Made by a program: the position numbers and the translations under genes. Below are positions 33,659 to 44,741 of a DNA stretch of 64,000 nt, one piece after another; position 1 is the stretch's first letter, and every line of letters starts with the position of its first letter. The notes under the pieces were generated by a model that was not told where the DNA came from, made no database searches, and saw only the letters and a list, made by a program, of their open reading frames with translations. This stretch comes from Thalassospira profundimaris (GTDB taxonomy: Bacteria; Pseudomonadota; Alphaproteobacteria; Rhodospirillales; Thalassospiraceae): assembly GCF_003326675.1 (NCBI RefSeq), contig NZ_JPWF01000004.1, positions 248,001-312,000 of the forward strand, written 5' to 3'.

Positions 33659-35266
33659 TCAGTGTCCGCCGCCGCCACCGCCTGCCATTGCACGCGGCGG
33701 ACGGGCCAAAGGCAACAGCAGCAAGGCAACAAAGAACGCAGCCGCCATCGCCAGATAGATGTCGTTAAACGAAATCATCGATGCTTCGCGATTGACCAGA
33801 TTTACGATGAATTTCATCGCGGCGGCATGCGGATCGGCAATGCCCATTTCCGAATAGCGCGCCATCATGGTTGCCAGATAATCCTTGAAGGCCGTGCTGG
33901 CCGGATTGATATGCTCGGACAGTAACGAGAAATGGTAATCAATGCGCTTGTCCAAAAGCGTGTTGATCGCCGCCATGCCAATCGCCCCGCCAAGGTTGCG
34001 CATCAGGTTATAAAGCCCGCTGGCATTCTTGATCTTTTCGGGCGGCAAGGTGCCAAGCGCCAGATTGGTGACCGGCAACATGCAGAACATCAAAGCCGCA
34101 CCACGCACGATCTGCGGCAGGATCAGCTCGTTGAACGATACTTCGCTGTTGTTAAAACCATGCATGGCAAGGCCGGTCGCAAACAGCGCCAATCCAATGC
34201 CGAGAACCACGCGCGGCGGATATTTCGCCGTCATCTTCCCGGCAATCGGAGCCGACAGGAACTGGGCAATCCCGGTCACGGCCATGATCATGCCGATTTC
34301 CAGACTGTCATAGCCGCGCACACGGCTAAGCATCAGCGGCATGATATACACACTGCCATAAAGCCCGATACCAAGCGTAAAGCTGAAGACACAGCCCATG
34401 GTAAAGTTGCGATCAGAGAAGGATTTCAGATCAACAATCGGCTTGTCGTAGGTAAACATCCGCCAAAAGAAATAGATGCCCGCAATGATACAAACAATCG
34501 TCCCGTAAAGGATCGCTGTTTCATCAAACCAGTCGTCTTTCGGACCTTCATCCAGAACATATTCAAGACTGCCCAGAAACACCGCCATGGCAAGCAGACC
34601 GGCAAGGTCAAAGCCCTTAAGCAGGGATCGATCGCCTTTGTCGACACGCAGGGTCATGGCAACCACACAGGCAATCAGAAGACCGGGCACAACGTTGATC
34701 AGAAACAGCCAGTGCCATGACAGGGATTGGGTCAGAAATCCGCCAAGTGTCGGGCCGATTGTCGGGGCCATGGTCGCGATCAAACCGATCATGACCGAGG
34801 CCGTATTGCGCTTTTCCGGCGGGAAAATGATATAGGTTGTCGCAAACACGGTCGGGATCATCGCCCCGCCAAGGAACCCTTGGGCGGCACGGAACCAGAT
34901 CATGCTTTCAATCGACCAGGCAAAGGCCGATGCAATCGACATCACGGTAAACCCGATGGCCGAAATCACAAACAGCCAGCGCGTTGACATCAGCCGCGAC
35001 AGAAAACCCGAAAGCGGGATCATCACCACTTCGGCAATCAGATAACTGGTCTGCACCCAGCCGATTTCATCCGGGCTTGCCGAAAGTCCGGCCTGAATGT
35101 TTTCAAGCGAACTTGCTACGATCTGAATATCAAGGATCGCCAGAAACATACCGACAACCATCGCCACCCAGCCAATGAACTGGGCACGATCAACATGCCC
35201 GCCCGGTGCGGGCATGGCGTGCGGTGCCGATGGGCTTGTTGGGGCGCTGGTTGCGGAATTGCTCAT
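33659..35266 (-). CDS. emrB: MFS multidrug exporter, DHA2 family (EmrB-like)
   Basis: 535 residues with 14 predicted helices. Family signatures include LDIQIVASSLENIQAGLSAS in TM1, WVQTSYLIAEVVMIPLSGFL and GGAMIPTVFATTYIIFPPEKR, the antiporter motif region. It exports hydrophobic toxins by proton antiport, working with the adaptor encoded just upstream. The C-terminal tail ends in a Gly run. Its ATG overlaps the adaptor stop (TGATG). Repression by the divergent TetR is inferred. Confidence 0.9.
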   Translation of the reverse strand: MSNSATSAPTSPSAPHAMPAPGGHVDRAQFIGWVAMVVGMFLAILDIQIVASSLENIQAGLSASPDEIGWVQTSYLIAEVVMIPLSGFLSRLMSTRWLFVISAIGFTVMSIASAFAWSIESMIWFRAAQGFLGGAMIPTVFATTYIIFPPEKRNTASVMIGLIATMAPTIGPTLGGFLTQSLSWHWLFLINVVPGLLIACVVAMTLRVDKGDRSLLKGFDLAGLLAMAVFLGSLEYVLDEGPKDDWFDETAILYGTIVCIIAGIYFFWRMFTYDKPIVDLKSFSDRNFTMGCVFSFTLGIGLYGSVYIMPLMLSRVRGYDSLEIGMIMAVTGIAQFLSAPIAGKMTAKYPPRVVLGIGLALFATGLAMHGFNNSEVSFNELILPQIVRGAALMFCMLPVTNLALGTLPPEKIKNASGLYNLMRNLGGAIGMAAINTLLDKRIDYHFSLLSEHINPASTAFKDYLATMMARYSEMGIADPHAAAMKFIVNLVNREASMISFNDIYLAMAAAFFVALLLLPLARPPRAMAGGGGGGH

Positions 35267-36369
35267 CAGTTAAGCTCCGAGACTTCCTTGGCCGGAACAA
35301 AGTTCTGCGCCAATCCCGAACCGGCAATATGTTGCGCACCGTCGGCATCGCGGGTATCGACATCCACCACGACCGAAAGACCCGGACGCAGGGCTGCTGC
35401 CCATTTGCTGTCATCAAGCGAAATGCGGATCGGCACGCGCTGGGTGATCTTGGTGAAGTTGCCCGTTGCGTTTTCCGGCGGCAACAGACTGAACTGGGCA
35501 CCGGTTGCCGGGGCAAAGCTTTCGACCTGGCCGGTAATGTCGGCATTGGGGAACGCATCAACAGTCACCCGAACCTTTTGGCCATGGGCCATATGTTCGA
35601 TCTGGGTTTCCTTGAAATTGGCGACGACATAAACGCCAGGCAGCGGCACCAGAACCAAAAGCTGTTCACCGGGCTGAACAAGTGCGCCGGTCTGAACCGA
35701 ACGGTTACCAATCACGCCATCAAAGGGGGCATGGATTTTGGTATCTTCAAGTGCCTGCATCGCAAGATCACGGGCGGCGATTGCCTGACTGACGGCGCGC
35801 TGTGCTTCGATTTTCTGTGCGCGCAGAACACCAAGACGGCCTTTTTCGACCGCAAGGGTCGCATTGGCGGACGCCACCTGTGCTTGTGCTTTCTGACGGT
35901 CGGCCTTGGCATAGTCAAACTTCTGACGACTTGCAGCACCCTTTTTGACCAGATCGTCATAACGCTGGAAGTCTTCGGTCGTGCGGTCAAGCTCGACCTT
36001 GGCGATGCGCACATTTGCTTCGGCCTGCTCGATGGCGGCTTCCTGCAAAATGATCTGTTCATCCATCGTGGTGACAGCCGACTGGCGCGCATCAAGCGTC
36101 GCGGTCGCCTGTGCGACTTCAAGACGGTAATCCTCGTCCTTGATGGTCAGCAACAAATCGCCCTTGTGAACCGACTGGTTTTCAACAACCGCCAGCTCGC
36201 CAACATAACCCGATACCTTGGGGGAAATGGCAACCTCGTCCGCCTGCAAATAGGCGTTGTCGGTACTTTCAAAGTACTGACCCTCGGTCACCCAGTGGAA
36301 CCCGTAATATCCGCCGCCACCGATTGCCGCCAGCGCGACCAGGGGCAGAATGATTTTCTTCACACTCAT
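35266..36369 (-). CDS. emrA: HlyD/EmrA-type membrane fusion protein
   Basis: 367 residues. A short cytosolic N-terminus and one anchor helix (residues 5-20) are followed by the lipoyl half (AISPKVSGYVGELAVVENQS). A long alpha-helical hairpin (about 85-185) leads to the second half (TKIHAPFDGVIGNRSVQTGALV) and a beta-barrel. It links the DHA2 exporter to an outer-membrane channel. First gene of the two-gene operon; the promoter region carries two TetR-type operators, the first ending 19 bp before the ATG. Confidence 0.9.
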   Translation of the reverse strand: MSVKKIILPLVALAAIGGGGYYGFHWVTEGQYFESTDNAYLQADEVAISPKVSGYVGELAVVENQSVHKGDLLLTIKDEDYRLEVAQATATLDARQSAVTTMDEQIILQEAAIEQAEANVRIAKVELDRTTEDFQRYDDLVKKGAASRQKFDYAKADRQKAQAQVASANATLAVEKGRLGVLRAQKIEAQRAVSQAIAARDLAMQALEDTKIHAPFDGVIGNRSVQTGALVQPGEQLLVLVPLPGVYVVANFKETQIEHMAHGQKVRVTVDAFPNADITGQVESFAPATGAQFSLLPPENATGNFTKITQRVPIRISLDDSKWAAALRPGLSVVVDVDTRDADGAQHIAGSGLAQNFVPAKEVSELN

Positions 36370-36387
36370 AGCCTTGTTTCATCCTTT

Positions 36388-36435
36388 TGGTATTGATCAG
36401 TACCATTTGTGCCTTTATGGTACCAATCAGTACCA
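36388..36435. promoter_or_regulatory. Two identical-spacing TetR operators, TGGTA-N8-TACCA
   Basis: TGGTA-TTGATCAG-TACCA (36388-36405) and TGGTA-CCAATCAG-TACCA (36418-36435) lie in the 96-bp divergent region between emrA and the tetR gene, with centres 30 bp apart (about three helical turns). The shared half-site and spacing strongly suggest a dimeric repressor bound twice on one DNA face, controlling both genes. Confidence 0.8.
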
Positions 36436-36465
36436 ACCGTCAAGTCCTGAATTGGAAGAATTCTT

Positions 36466-37104
36466 TTGTCCGATCCGAAAAAAATTGATCCCAGAACACT
36501 GAAACGGCGCGACGCCATGATTGAAGCTGCGCGGGAATTGTTTTGCGAACATGGACTTGCGGGCACGACACTGGAAATGATCACGGCCGAAGCCGGTGGG
36601 TCACGACGGACAATTTATGAATTGTTCGGCAACAAGGATGGCGTTTTCGAAGCTGTCATTCGTAACTGTACGGGTCGTGTCACATCGATCATGGCCGATC
36701 TTGAACTGACACAGCTTCCGTTGCGGGCAGCGCTGATTCATTTCGGCGAAACCCTGATGACGCTTCTGACCATGCCCGATACCATTCGTTATATGCGTCT
36801 GTTTCTGGCAGAAGTTCCGCGCTTCCCGAAACTGGGACAGGTATTTTACGAAAGCGGCCTGATGACCGGACGCCGGATCATCACATCCTATTTCGAACGC
36901 CAGATGGCCGAAGGAAAATTCCCGCAAAACGACCCCAAACAGGCAGCGGTCTTTTTCACCAGCCTGCTTAAGGCCGATTATGACTTTCGCCAGATGACCT
37001 ATATGGGGTGGGAACCACAGGCACAGGATTTACATGCCCATGTGATCGCCGCGGTCGATATGTTCCTGCGCGGTTATGGTCTTGATCCGGAAAAGATGGA
37101 CTAG
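36466..37104 (+). CDS. TetR-family repressor of the EmrAB-type exporter
   Basis: 212 residues from a TTG at 36466 with GGAAG upstream. The N-terminal TetR helix-turn-helix covers residues 12-58 (ARELFCEHGLAGTTLEMITA, GGSRRTIYELFGNKDGVFEA). The ligand-binding domain resembles the TetR_C_7/AefR-like group (LPLRAALIHFGETLMTLL). It is divergent from emrA-emrB and preceded by the paired operators at 36388-36435, so local autoregulation and repression of the exporter are inferred. Confidence 0.9.
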   Translation: MSDPKKIDPRTLKRRDAMIEAARELFCEHGLAGTTLEMITAEAGGSRRTIYELFGNKDGVFEAVIRNCTGRVTSIMADLELTQLPLRAALIHFGETLMTLLTMPDTIRYMRLFLAEVPRFPKLGQVFYESGLMTGRRIITSYFERQMAEGKFPQNDPKQAAVFFTSLLKADYDFRQMTYMGWEPQAQDLHAHVIAAVDMFLRGYGLDPEKMD

Positions 37105-37134
37105 GGACGTCCCCGATCCGTAAAGCCACCCCAA

Positions 37135-37171
37135 ACAGCAAAACGCAAATCCCCCGACCCCGTTTTGCTGT
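37135..37171. terminator. Terminator between tetR and the small membrane protein gene
   Basis: ACAGCAAAACG (37135-37145) pairs perfectly over 11 bp with CGTTTTGCTGT (37161-37171), 15-nt loop. It lies between two converging genes. T-richness in the stem makes it usable in either direction. Confidence 0.65.
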
Positions 37172-37186
37172 CTGTTGGTGCCCTGA

Positions 37187-37357
37187 TCAGAACAGGGTCA
37201 AAAGGCGATAGGCAATCGGACCCAGCATGGTGACAACGCCAATCCACATCATGGCAACGCCCCAACCCTGATTCCGGTTATTAAAGCCAAACCCCAACAG
37301 ACAAAAGCCGATGATACACACGATGAGGATCACGGTATTTTCGGTGGTCATGCTCAT
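37187..37357 (-). CDS. 56-residue hydrophobic membrane protein (unlisted small gene)
   Basis: ATG at 37357 with AAGGGGAACGAG directly upstream, stop TGA at 37187. The protein starts MSMTTENTVILIVCIIGFCL and has two predicted helices (about residues 8-25 and 33-50). A short polar turn (FNNRNQG) separates them, and it ends YRLLTLF. The clean ribosome-binding site, the two-helix hairpin shape, the terminator on its downstream side and an FNR-like box 97-110 bp upstream argue that it is real. I do not recognise the family; it resembles small inner-membrane proteins made under oxygen limitation. A second ATG two codons on is an alternative start. Confidence 0.65.
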   Translation of the reverse strand: MSMTTENTVILIVCIIGFCLLGFGFNNRNQGWGVAMMWIGVVTMLGPIAYRLLTLF

Positions 37358-37453
37358 CTCGTTCCCCTTTGTTATCTGGAAATTGTGATTACCGGAGTCT
37401 TCGTCTGTTTCCCTTAACGCAACCAGTTTAGATCCGTTTAAATGTCACTTTCC

Positions 37454-37467
37454 TTGATCCTGATCAC
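37454..37467 (-). promoter_or_regulatory. FNR/FixK-type box TTGATCCTGATCAC
   Basis: Nine of ten matches to TTGAT-N4-ATCAA. On the minus strand a TCTAAA -10-like hexamer (37432-37427) places the start near 37420, which would put the box centre at about -41, the class II activator position, ahead of the 56-residue protein gene. It is 325 bp from icd, too far for direct action there. Confidence 0.55.
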
Positions 37468-37791
37468 AGGAAGGACGAAATTCAAAAGGATCACATTATG
37501 CTGATCGGCAGTTTCGATTTTTCGCAAAGACCTGCGTAAATCACGGGCAAACATATGCTTTTTCCGACCATAAAACACCCGTAAAACCGGCTGCCGCGGC
37601 ACAGAAATCCGCGATTTAAATAAAGAAAAGAATGATGTTGCGTCGCCCTCTTTGATTTTCTGGTGGCTTCCTGTATGTTGCGGGCTCCCGACGCGGCCAG
37701 GGCGCTCCCTCGCGCGCCGGAAGACAAAGATCTAACCATCTTGAATGGCAGCCGCGCTGTATTCCGGCCGCGGCCAGCAAGGGAGTATTCT
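37468..37791. other. Leader and promoter region of icd
   Basis: The 324 bp before icd contain AT-rich stretches (37620-37640) and a GC-rich portion near 37680-37790. No coding frame with a ribosome-binding site was found. The long GC-rich leader may fold. No riboswitch is recognised. Confidence 0.45.
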
Positions 37792-40208
<2,417 letters not shown>

Positions 40209-40281
40209 TGACGGAAGAAACAGCCACGCGCGCGCGTTATCCACACAATAGAACCCACAAAATCAGAATGGGACATTTGGT

Positions 40282-40806
40282 TTGGACACCGCACTTCGCT
40301 CAGAATTGACCGAACTGCTACCGCGTGCCATGCGTTTTGCCCGATCTCTGACCCGCGATGCAGTCGCCGCAGAAGATCTGGTACAGACCGCCTATATCAA
40401 GGCGGTCGAACGGATTGATCAGTTTGAACCGGGCACACGGCTTGACAGTTGGCTGTATCGCATCATCCAGACAAGCTGGATCGATGAGAAACGCCGCGAC
40501 CAAAGACGCGGCAACGTCATTTCGTTTGAAGATGCCCGCGATACCGTCATGCCCATGCAAAGACATGGCGGAACAGACCGGGTCTTCTTGCAAGCAGCCA
40601 TGGCATCGCTGGTCGAAGACCAGCGTGCTGCCCTGACACTGGTTTTGATTGAAGGATACAGCTATCGCGAAGCTGGCGACATTCTGGGCGTTCCCGATGG
40701 AACCGTGATGAGCCGCGTTGCACGGGCCCGCAAGATACTTGCCGCCCTGCATGACGATGATAGCAACCTGACAAATAATGACGGCATCCAAAGAGGTTCG
40801 CCATGA
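40282..40806 (+). CDS. ECF-type sigma-70 factor
   Basis: 174 residues from a TTG at 40282. Region 2 lies at about residues 10-75 (AMRFARSLTRDAVAAEDLVQ, DSWLYRIIQTSWIDEKRR) and region 4 at about 103-160 (LVEDQRAALTLVLIEGYSYR, then GVPDGTVMSRVARARK). There are no regions 1 or 3, as expected for ECF factors. Its stop overlaps the anti-sigma start (ATGA), the usual sigma/anti-sigma coupling. A divergent collagen-like repeat gene lies 188 bp away, with a plausible autoregulated promoter region between them. The inducing signal is unknown. Confidence 0.93.
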   Translation: MDTALRSELTELLPRAMRFARSLTRDAVAAEDLVQTAYIKAVERIDQFEPGTRLDSWLYRIIQTSWIDEKRRDQRRGNVISFEDARDTVMPMQRHGGTDRVFLQAAMASLVEDQRAALTLVLIEGYSYREAGDILGVPDGTVMSRVARARKILAALHDDDSNLTNNDGIQRGSP

Positions 40807-41579
40807 CTACTGAACTCAAGGAACAGGATTACATCTTGTTGTCGGCCTATATCGACGGTGAACTCGTCCCGACCGAGTGCCGCAAGCTTGAAGACCGCAT
40901 TGCCAATTGCCCGGTTCTGACCCGCCAGTTCAACATCATGGCCGGACAAGCCGTTGTTTTGCGCAATCAGTCCAATCGCCTTCTTGATGATCACGTCTAT
41001 CCGGAGCTGTGCAAAAGCATCCAGGATATCCTTGATCAGAAGCCGGTTGAAAAACGTAACACCGTGCATGATGCAGGCAATGTGCATCCGGCACCGCGTG
41101 CTGCGAACAACAATAACGCAATCTGGACCGGCATCGGCGCCGCCGCCGCCGTCCTGATCGCATTCGTTGGTGGTAACTGGTTTAACGAAAACCTTGCCAG
41201 CGACCCGCAGGCAAGCGGACCGCAAGGTACTGCACAGATGGCGGCCTTTTCCCCCATCGGCAATCCGGTTCTTGATCAGGAAATCAGCCTGACCTTGGAA
41301 AAAACACTAAGCGGCGAAATCCGTCATGTTGCTCTTGGTGCCGATCAGAAGAGCGGTTCGGACACCTTGATCGAACCACTGCGCACCTTCCGTCAGGGCG
41401 GGCGGTTCTGCCGCGAATATCAGGTGAGTTTTGCCGGTGATCCGGTAACGGGCAGTGACACAGGTTTCTACGGGCGGGCATGCCGTACCGGTGAAGGACA
41501 ATGGGAAACGGTGTATCGCCTGATTCCGGGCGTTGATCTGCCCGATCTGGAGCCGCCAACCCCAGATCATAAATTGTAA
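40803..41579 (+). CDS. Membrane anti-sigma factor with a C-terminal two-cysteine domain
   Basis: 258 residues. The N-terminal 80 residues resemble anti-sigma domains (ILLSAYIDGELVPTECRKLE, a zinc-less ASD-like start). One membrane helix (about residues 106-123, IWTGIGAAAAVLIAFVGG) puts the C-terminal 130 residues in the periplasm. There GGRFCREYQVSF and GRACRTGEGQWETVYR form a domain like the RT0821/17-kDa surface-antigen C-terminus. The following lipoprotein carries the same domain. Inference: the periplasmic domain senses an envelope signal, perhaps through a disulfide, and releases the sigma factor. Most anti-sigma factors lack this domain. Confidence 0.85.
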   Translation: MTTELKEQDYILLSAYIDGELVPTECRKLEDRIANCPVLTRQFNIMAGQAVVLRNQSNRLLDDHVYPELCKSIQDILDQKPVEKRNTVHDAGNVHPAPRAANNNNAIWTGIGAAAAVLIAFVGGNWFNENLASDPQASGPQGTAQMAAFSPIGNPVLDQEISLTLEKTLSGEIRHVALGADQKSGSDTLIEPLRTFRQGGRFCREYQVSFAGDPVTGSDTGFYGRACRTGEGQWETVYRLIPGVDLPDLEPPTPDHKL

Positions 41580-41688
41580 ATACCGGGTTGGGACGAAGGT
41601 GGGGCTTCGTCCCAATCTGTAATGCTGAACGACACGATAAAAAACACGACGCAAACATCGACCAAAAAGAATAAGCAGGATCAGGACT

Positions 41689-42684
41689 ATGAAGATGCCG
41701 ACCCTTTCGCGTCACTTCGGGGCGCTTTCATGCTTTTTGGGCCTTGCATTATTGGGGGCCTGTCAGACCCTTGACGATTTTGGTGCCAAGCTGAATGAAC
41801 TGAATGACGGCATGGGGCAATATGCCGAAAAGACCGAGAATACCGGTCCCGACCTGGCGCCCGCCACCCTCCCCGATTTCGGGGTTGGTGATGCCTTTGT
41901 CTTTGACAGCGGTCGCGCCATCTATGTCGAAAAAATCAGCGGCGATAACTTTGTCTGGAATGGTGGTGGTGATTATCGCTTTGAAACCGGTGCGGATTTC
42001 ACCGGCCCCAATCTGGAATGGTCCTATACCGACAAGGAAGACCGCAAACGGTCGGGCACCGCAAGCATCAAGGATGGTTCGCAATCCCTGTGGCCACTTG
42101 AATATGACAAGATGGTTCGGGTTTCGACCAAGTCGGAAAACATTGATCCCGACACCGGGAAGGTCAACAGCTATGACCAGTGGCTGACTTGCAAGGTGCC
42201 TGCGACCGAACGCATCGAAGTCCCCGCCGGGACCTTTGATACCTATGTGATCGAATGTTCCCGGTATTACGGGCAATGGTGGATGCAGACCACCAAATGG
42301 TGGTACGCGCCCGAAATCGGTTTTTACGTCAAGCGCGACCGGTCATGGAATTCGGGCAGCGATCATAGTGAATCCCTGATGACCTATGGCCCGGCGCCAA
42401 CAAAGATCCCGAAAAAGGCCCGTGATCAACTTGCCCAAACCGTACAGACAGCGCTTGAAAACAACAATTCCGGCGATGCCGATAAAACCCGGGTTTCGTC
42501 CCTGGGGATATCGGTCACACCGTTAAAAACATTCAAGACCGACAAGGGCAACTGGTGCCGCACCTATCGTCAGGAACTTTCATCCCATAACCGAACCAGC
42601 CAGCAAATCAAATCGGCCTGTCGAACCGACAAGGGTTGGGTGGTTGAAGACGAGGTTGCCGCCAAAACAACCGCCGAAAAGTGA
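41689..42684 (+). CDS. Outer-membrane-type lipoprotein with C-terminal two-cysteine domain
   Basis: 331 residues. Lipobox LLGAC at about residues 22-26, with Q at +2 (not the inner-membrane aspartate), suggesting outer-membrane sorting. The middle is Trp/Tyr-rich (GDNFVWNGGGDYRFETG, QWWMQTTKWWYAPEIGFYVK) and resembles a lipid- or glycan-binding beta-fold. The C-terminal segment NWCRTYRQELSSH...SACRTDKGW corresponds to the two-cysteine domain of the anti-sigma factor. The gene is 109 bp downstream of the anti-sigma gene, same strand, and ends at a terminator, so it is probably the third member of the sigma operon. Function is unknown. Confidence 0.8.
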   Translation: MKMPTLSRHFGALSCFLGLALLGACQTLDDFGAKLNELNDGMGQYAEKTENTGPDLAPATLPDFGVGDAFVFDSGRAIYVEKISGDNFVWNGGGDYRFETGADFTGPNLEWSYTDKEDRKRSGTASIKDGSQSLWPLEYDKMVRVSTKSENIDPDTGKVNSYDQWLTCKVPATERIEVPAGTFDTYVIECSRYYGQWWMQTTKWWYAPEIGFYVKRDRSWNSGSDHSESLMTYGPAPTKIPKKARDQLAQTVQTALENNNSGDADKTRVSSLGISVTPLKTFKTDKGNWCRTYRQELSSHNRTSQQIKSACRTDKGWVVEDEVAAKTTAEK

Positions 42685-42706
42685 TCTGATCCATCACATG
42701 ATATGC

Positions 42707-42745
42707 AAAAGGCCCCGCCGAAACCGGCTTGGGCCTTTTGTTATT
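42707..42745 (+). terminator. Terminator of the sigma/anti-sigma/lipoprotein operon
   Basis: AAAAGGCCC (42707-42715) pairs with GGGCCTTTT (42731-42739), with an inner GCCG/CGGC pairing, followed by TTATTT. Confidence 0.82.
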
Positions 42746-42772
42746 TCAAGATCAAGGAACCAGCTGTTCCGA

Positions 42773-43531
42773 TCAGTAGTCAATCCCGTCAAGCATCGTC
42801 GACAGCTCCCCGCTTTCGCGAAGGTGTTTCAGGCCGCTATTGAACTGGGCAATGATTTGTTCGGCCCGCGGGTTTCTTTTCCCGACAATGAAATGCAATG
42901 GCTGATCAGACAGGGCTTCGGGGATATGGCCAAAATCATCATTTGAAAGACCGGCGGCTGCTATTGAATTAACCGCCTCGGGCCGCGGACTGATGACACT
43001 GTCAACCCGCCCTGCCGCCAGCAGCTGGAAACAGGTTTTCATATCCGGTGGGGCGACCCTTTTTGCCTGACCGTTACCAAACAGTTTTCCGGTATAGCCA
43101 AGCTCCGCATGCCCCAGTGGCAGACACAGATTCTTGCCGATCAGATCAAGGTTGGCATCAAAGGAAGAACGCGACTTCAAGAACCATCCATATGCCTTCA
43201 GGCTGGTGATCGGATCGGAATACAGCACTGCCTTGCCGCGCGTCCGGGTAAAGGCATAGGGAAAAGTCCCGTCGACTTCCCCGTCCACCGTCATCTCGTA
43301 ACCCTTAAGCCAGGAACGCCAGGCAATAACGACATTCTCGTGCCCGACACTTTTGAAAACCCTGCGCACGATGTCGGTTGCCAATCCGCCATTTTCGAGT
43401 TGCCGGTCGGCAAAAGGCGGGAACTCGTCGCCGGTCACAACGCGGATATCTTGCGCCTCGGCAGACGTCACAAACATGCTGGCCAACAGCACCAAAACCC
43501 ATCCAGATGCGCGCTGTAGCGACTTGAACAT
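42773..43531 (-). CDS. Periplasmic amino-acid-type solute-binding protein, orphan
   Basis: 252 residues. Signal peptide to about residue 26 (VTSAEAQ), then family-3 binding fold: IRVVTGDEFPPFADRQLENG, GLATDIVRRVF and GEVDGTFPYAFTRTRGKAV. It has a mid-protein CLPLGH and a Cys in MKTCFQLLAAGRVD. No transporter gene is adjacent. It resembles the orphan binding protein at 7850-8629 more than the tandem set at 8788-11978. RBS AGGGAT upstream. It may feed an unlinked permease or act in signalling. Confidence 0.82.
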   Translation of the reverse strand: MFKSLQRASGWVLVLLASMFVTSAEAQDIRVVTGDEFPPFADRQLENGGLATDIVRRVFKSVGHENVVIAWRSWLKGYEMTVDGEVDGTFPYAFTRTRGKAVLYSDPITSLKAYGWFLKSRSSFDANLDLIGKNLCLPLGHAELGYTGKLFGNGQAKRVAPPDMKTCFQLLAAGRVDSVISPRPEAVNSIAAAGLSNDDFGHIPEALSDQPLHFIVGKRNPRAEQIIAQFNSGLKHLRESGELSTMLDGIDY

Positions 43532-43635
43532 TCTGACAGCGATCCCTTCTTTGTCCTTAGTTTAAAACTTGGACAACGGGGCAGCACTTTCAAGGGCATA
43601 GATCAATTGGCCGAACTATTCTTTAGCCTTATACA

Positions 43636-43667
43636 AATCACCCCGGCCATTTCCGACCGGGGTGATT
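43636..43667 (-). terminator. Terminator of the pirin gene
   Basis: AATCACCCCGG (43636-43646) pairs perfectly over 11 bp with CCGGGGTGATT (43657-43667); TTTGTAT follows on the minus strand. Confidence 0.78.
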
Positions 43668-43698
43668 GATGTATCGCTTTCGCGAGGTCAACAAGCGA

Positions 43699-44562
43699 TC
43701 AGGACGCTGCCTTGCGCACGAAGTTACCGCGCTGATAATCATCGAAGGCCTGCATCAGCTCCTGTTTGCTGCTCATGACAAACGGGCCGTACCGGACAAC
43801 CTGTTCATGGATCGGGCGCGCCGCAATCACCAACATCCGGCCACCATTCTTGCCACCGCGCAGGGTCACACCATCCCCGTCATCAAGGATTGCCAGATGA
43901 TGGGTCGGGACATCTTTGCCCGCAACAACCGCATCACCGATAAACACATAAACCACCGCTGCATGGCCCTCGGGCACCGGAATGGTGACTTCCTTGCCTG
44001 CGTCAAGCTTGGCATCCACAAAGACCGGGTTGGTGGAAATCCCGTTGATCGGACCAACCTTGCCAAACATTTCACCGGCAACCAGACGAAGGTCTGCGCC
44101 CTCGGATACGGAAATCTCGGGAACGTCCGGTGCTTCGATATTCTGATAGCGCGGATCAATCATCTTGTCCTTGGCGGGCAAATTGATCCAAAGCTGGAAC
44201 CCCTGCAAAAGACCATCTTCCTGCATCGGGGTTTCGGAATGGATGATGCCGCTTCCTGCAGTCATCCACTGCACACCACCGGATCGAAGCACGCCTTTGG
44301 AACCAATGCTGTCTTCGTGCCCCATCGCACCTTCAACCATATAGGTCACAGTTTCAAACCCGCGATGCGGATGTTCGGGGAAACCGGCAATATAGTCATC
44401 GGCATTATCGGTTGAAATGGAATCAAGCATCAGGAACGGATCAAGCATATCAAGCTGCGGCGTTCCGATGGACCGTTTCAGCGACACACCCGCACCATCG
44501 GATGTATCCATGGCGCGCAGAACCCGCGCAACACCGCGTATATTTGCGATCTGATCTGACAT
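43699..44562 (-). CDS. Pirin-family cupin protein
   Basis: 287 residues if the third of three consecutive ATGs is used (44562; AGGAG seven bases before). Bicupin fold: the N-terminal cupin contains GFPEHPHRGFETVTYMVEGA and SGGVQWMTAGSGIIHSETP, with the metal-binding histidines. The C-terminal cupin is weaker (HAAVVYVFIGDAVVAGK, GKNGGRMLVIAARPIHE). Bacterial pirins are iron-containing proteins with quercetinase-like or regulatory roles, often linked to stress. Upstream frames to 44652 look non-coding. An 8-bp dyad at 44650-44667 lies in the promoter region. Confidence 0.92.
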   Translation of the reverse strand: MSDQIANIRGVARVLRAMDTSDGAGVSLKRSIGTPQLDMLDPFLMLDSISTDNADDYIAGFPEHPHRGFETVTYMVEGAMGHEDSIGSKGVLRSGGVQWMTAGSGIIHSETPMQEDGLLQGFQLWINLPAKDKMIDPRYQNIEAPDVPEISVSEGADLRLVAGEMFGKVGPINGISTNPVFVDAKLDAGKEVTIPVPEGHAAVVYVFIGDAVVAGKDVPTHHLAILDDGDGVTLRGGKNGGRMLVIAARPIHEQVVRYGPFVMSSKQELMQAFDDYQRGNFVRKAAS

Positions 44563-44649
44563 CATCATTCTCCTGATCTGGCCGACACCTTGTGCCGGGC
44601 GGAATTTTATGGGTTCTAATGTGCCACAAAACTGTCGCCAAACAAGGCA

Positions 44650-44667
44650 CAATCAGGCACCTGATTG
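44650..44667. promoter_or_regulatory. Palindrome CAATCAGG-CA-CCTGATTG upstream of the pirin gene
   Basis: A perfect 8-bp inverted repeat with a 2-bp spacer, 88-105 bp upstream of the pirin start. It fits a MarR- or LysR-type operator; no regulator gene is adjacent. Confidence 0.45.
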
Positions 44668-44686
44668 TTTCCCGAAACGCAACAAA

Positions 44687-44718
44687 AAAGGCAGTGTCAG
44701 GTCCCTGACACTGCCTTT
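44687..44718 (-). terminator. Terminator of wrbA
   Basis: AAAGGCAGTGTCAGG (44687-44701) pairs perfectly over 15 bp with CCTGACACTGCCTTT (44704-44718); a TTTTTT tract follows on the minus strand. Confidence 0.9.
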
Positions 44719-44741
44719 GATCTTAATGGATGACGGCTGGA

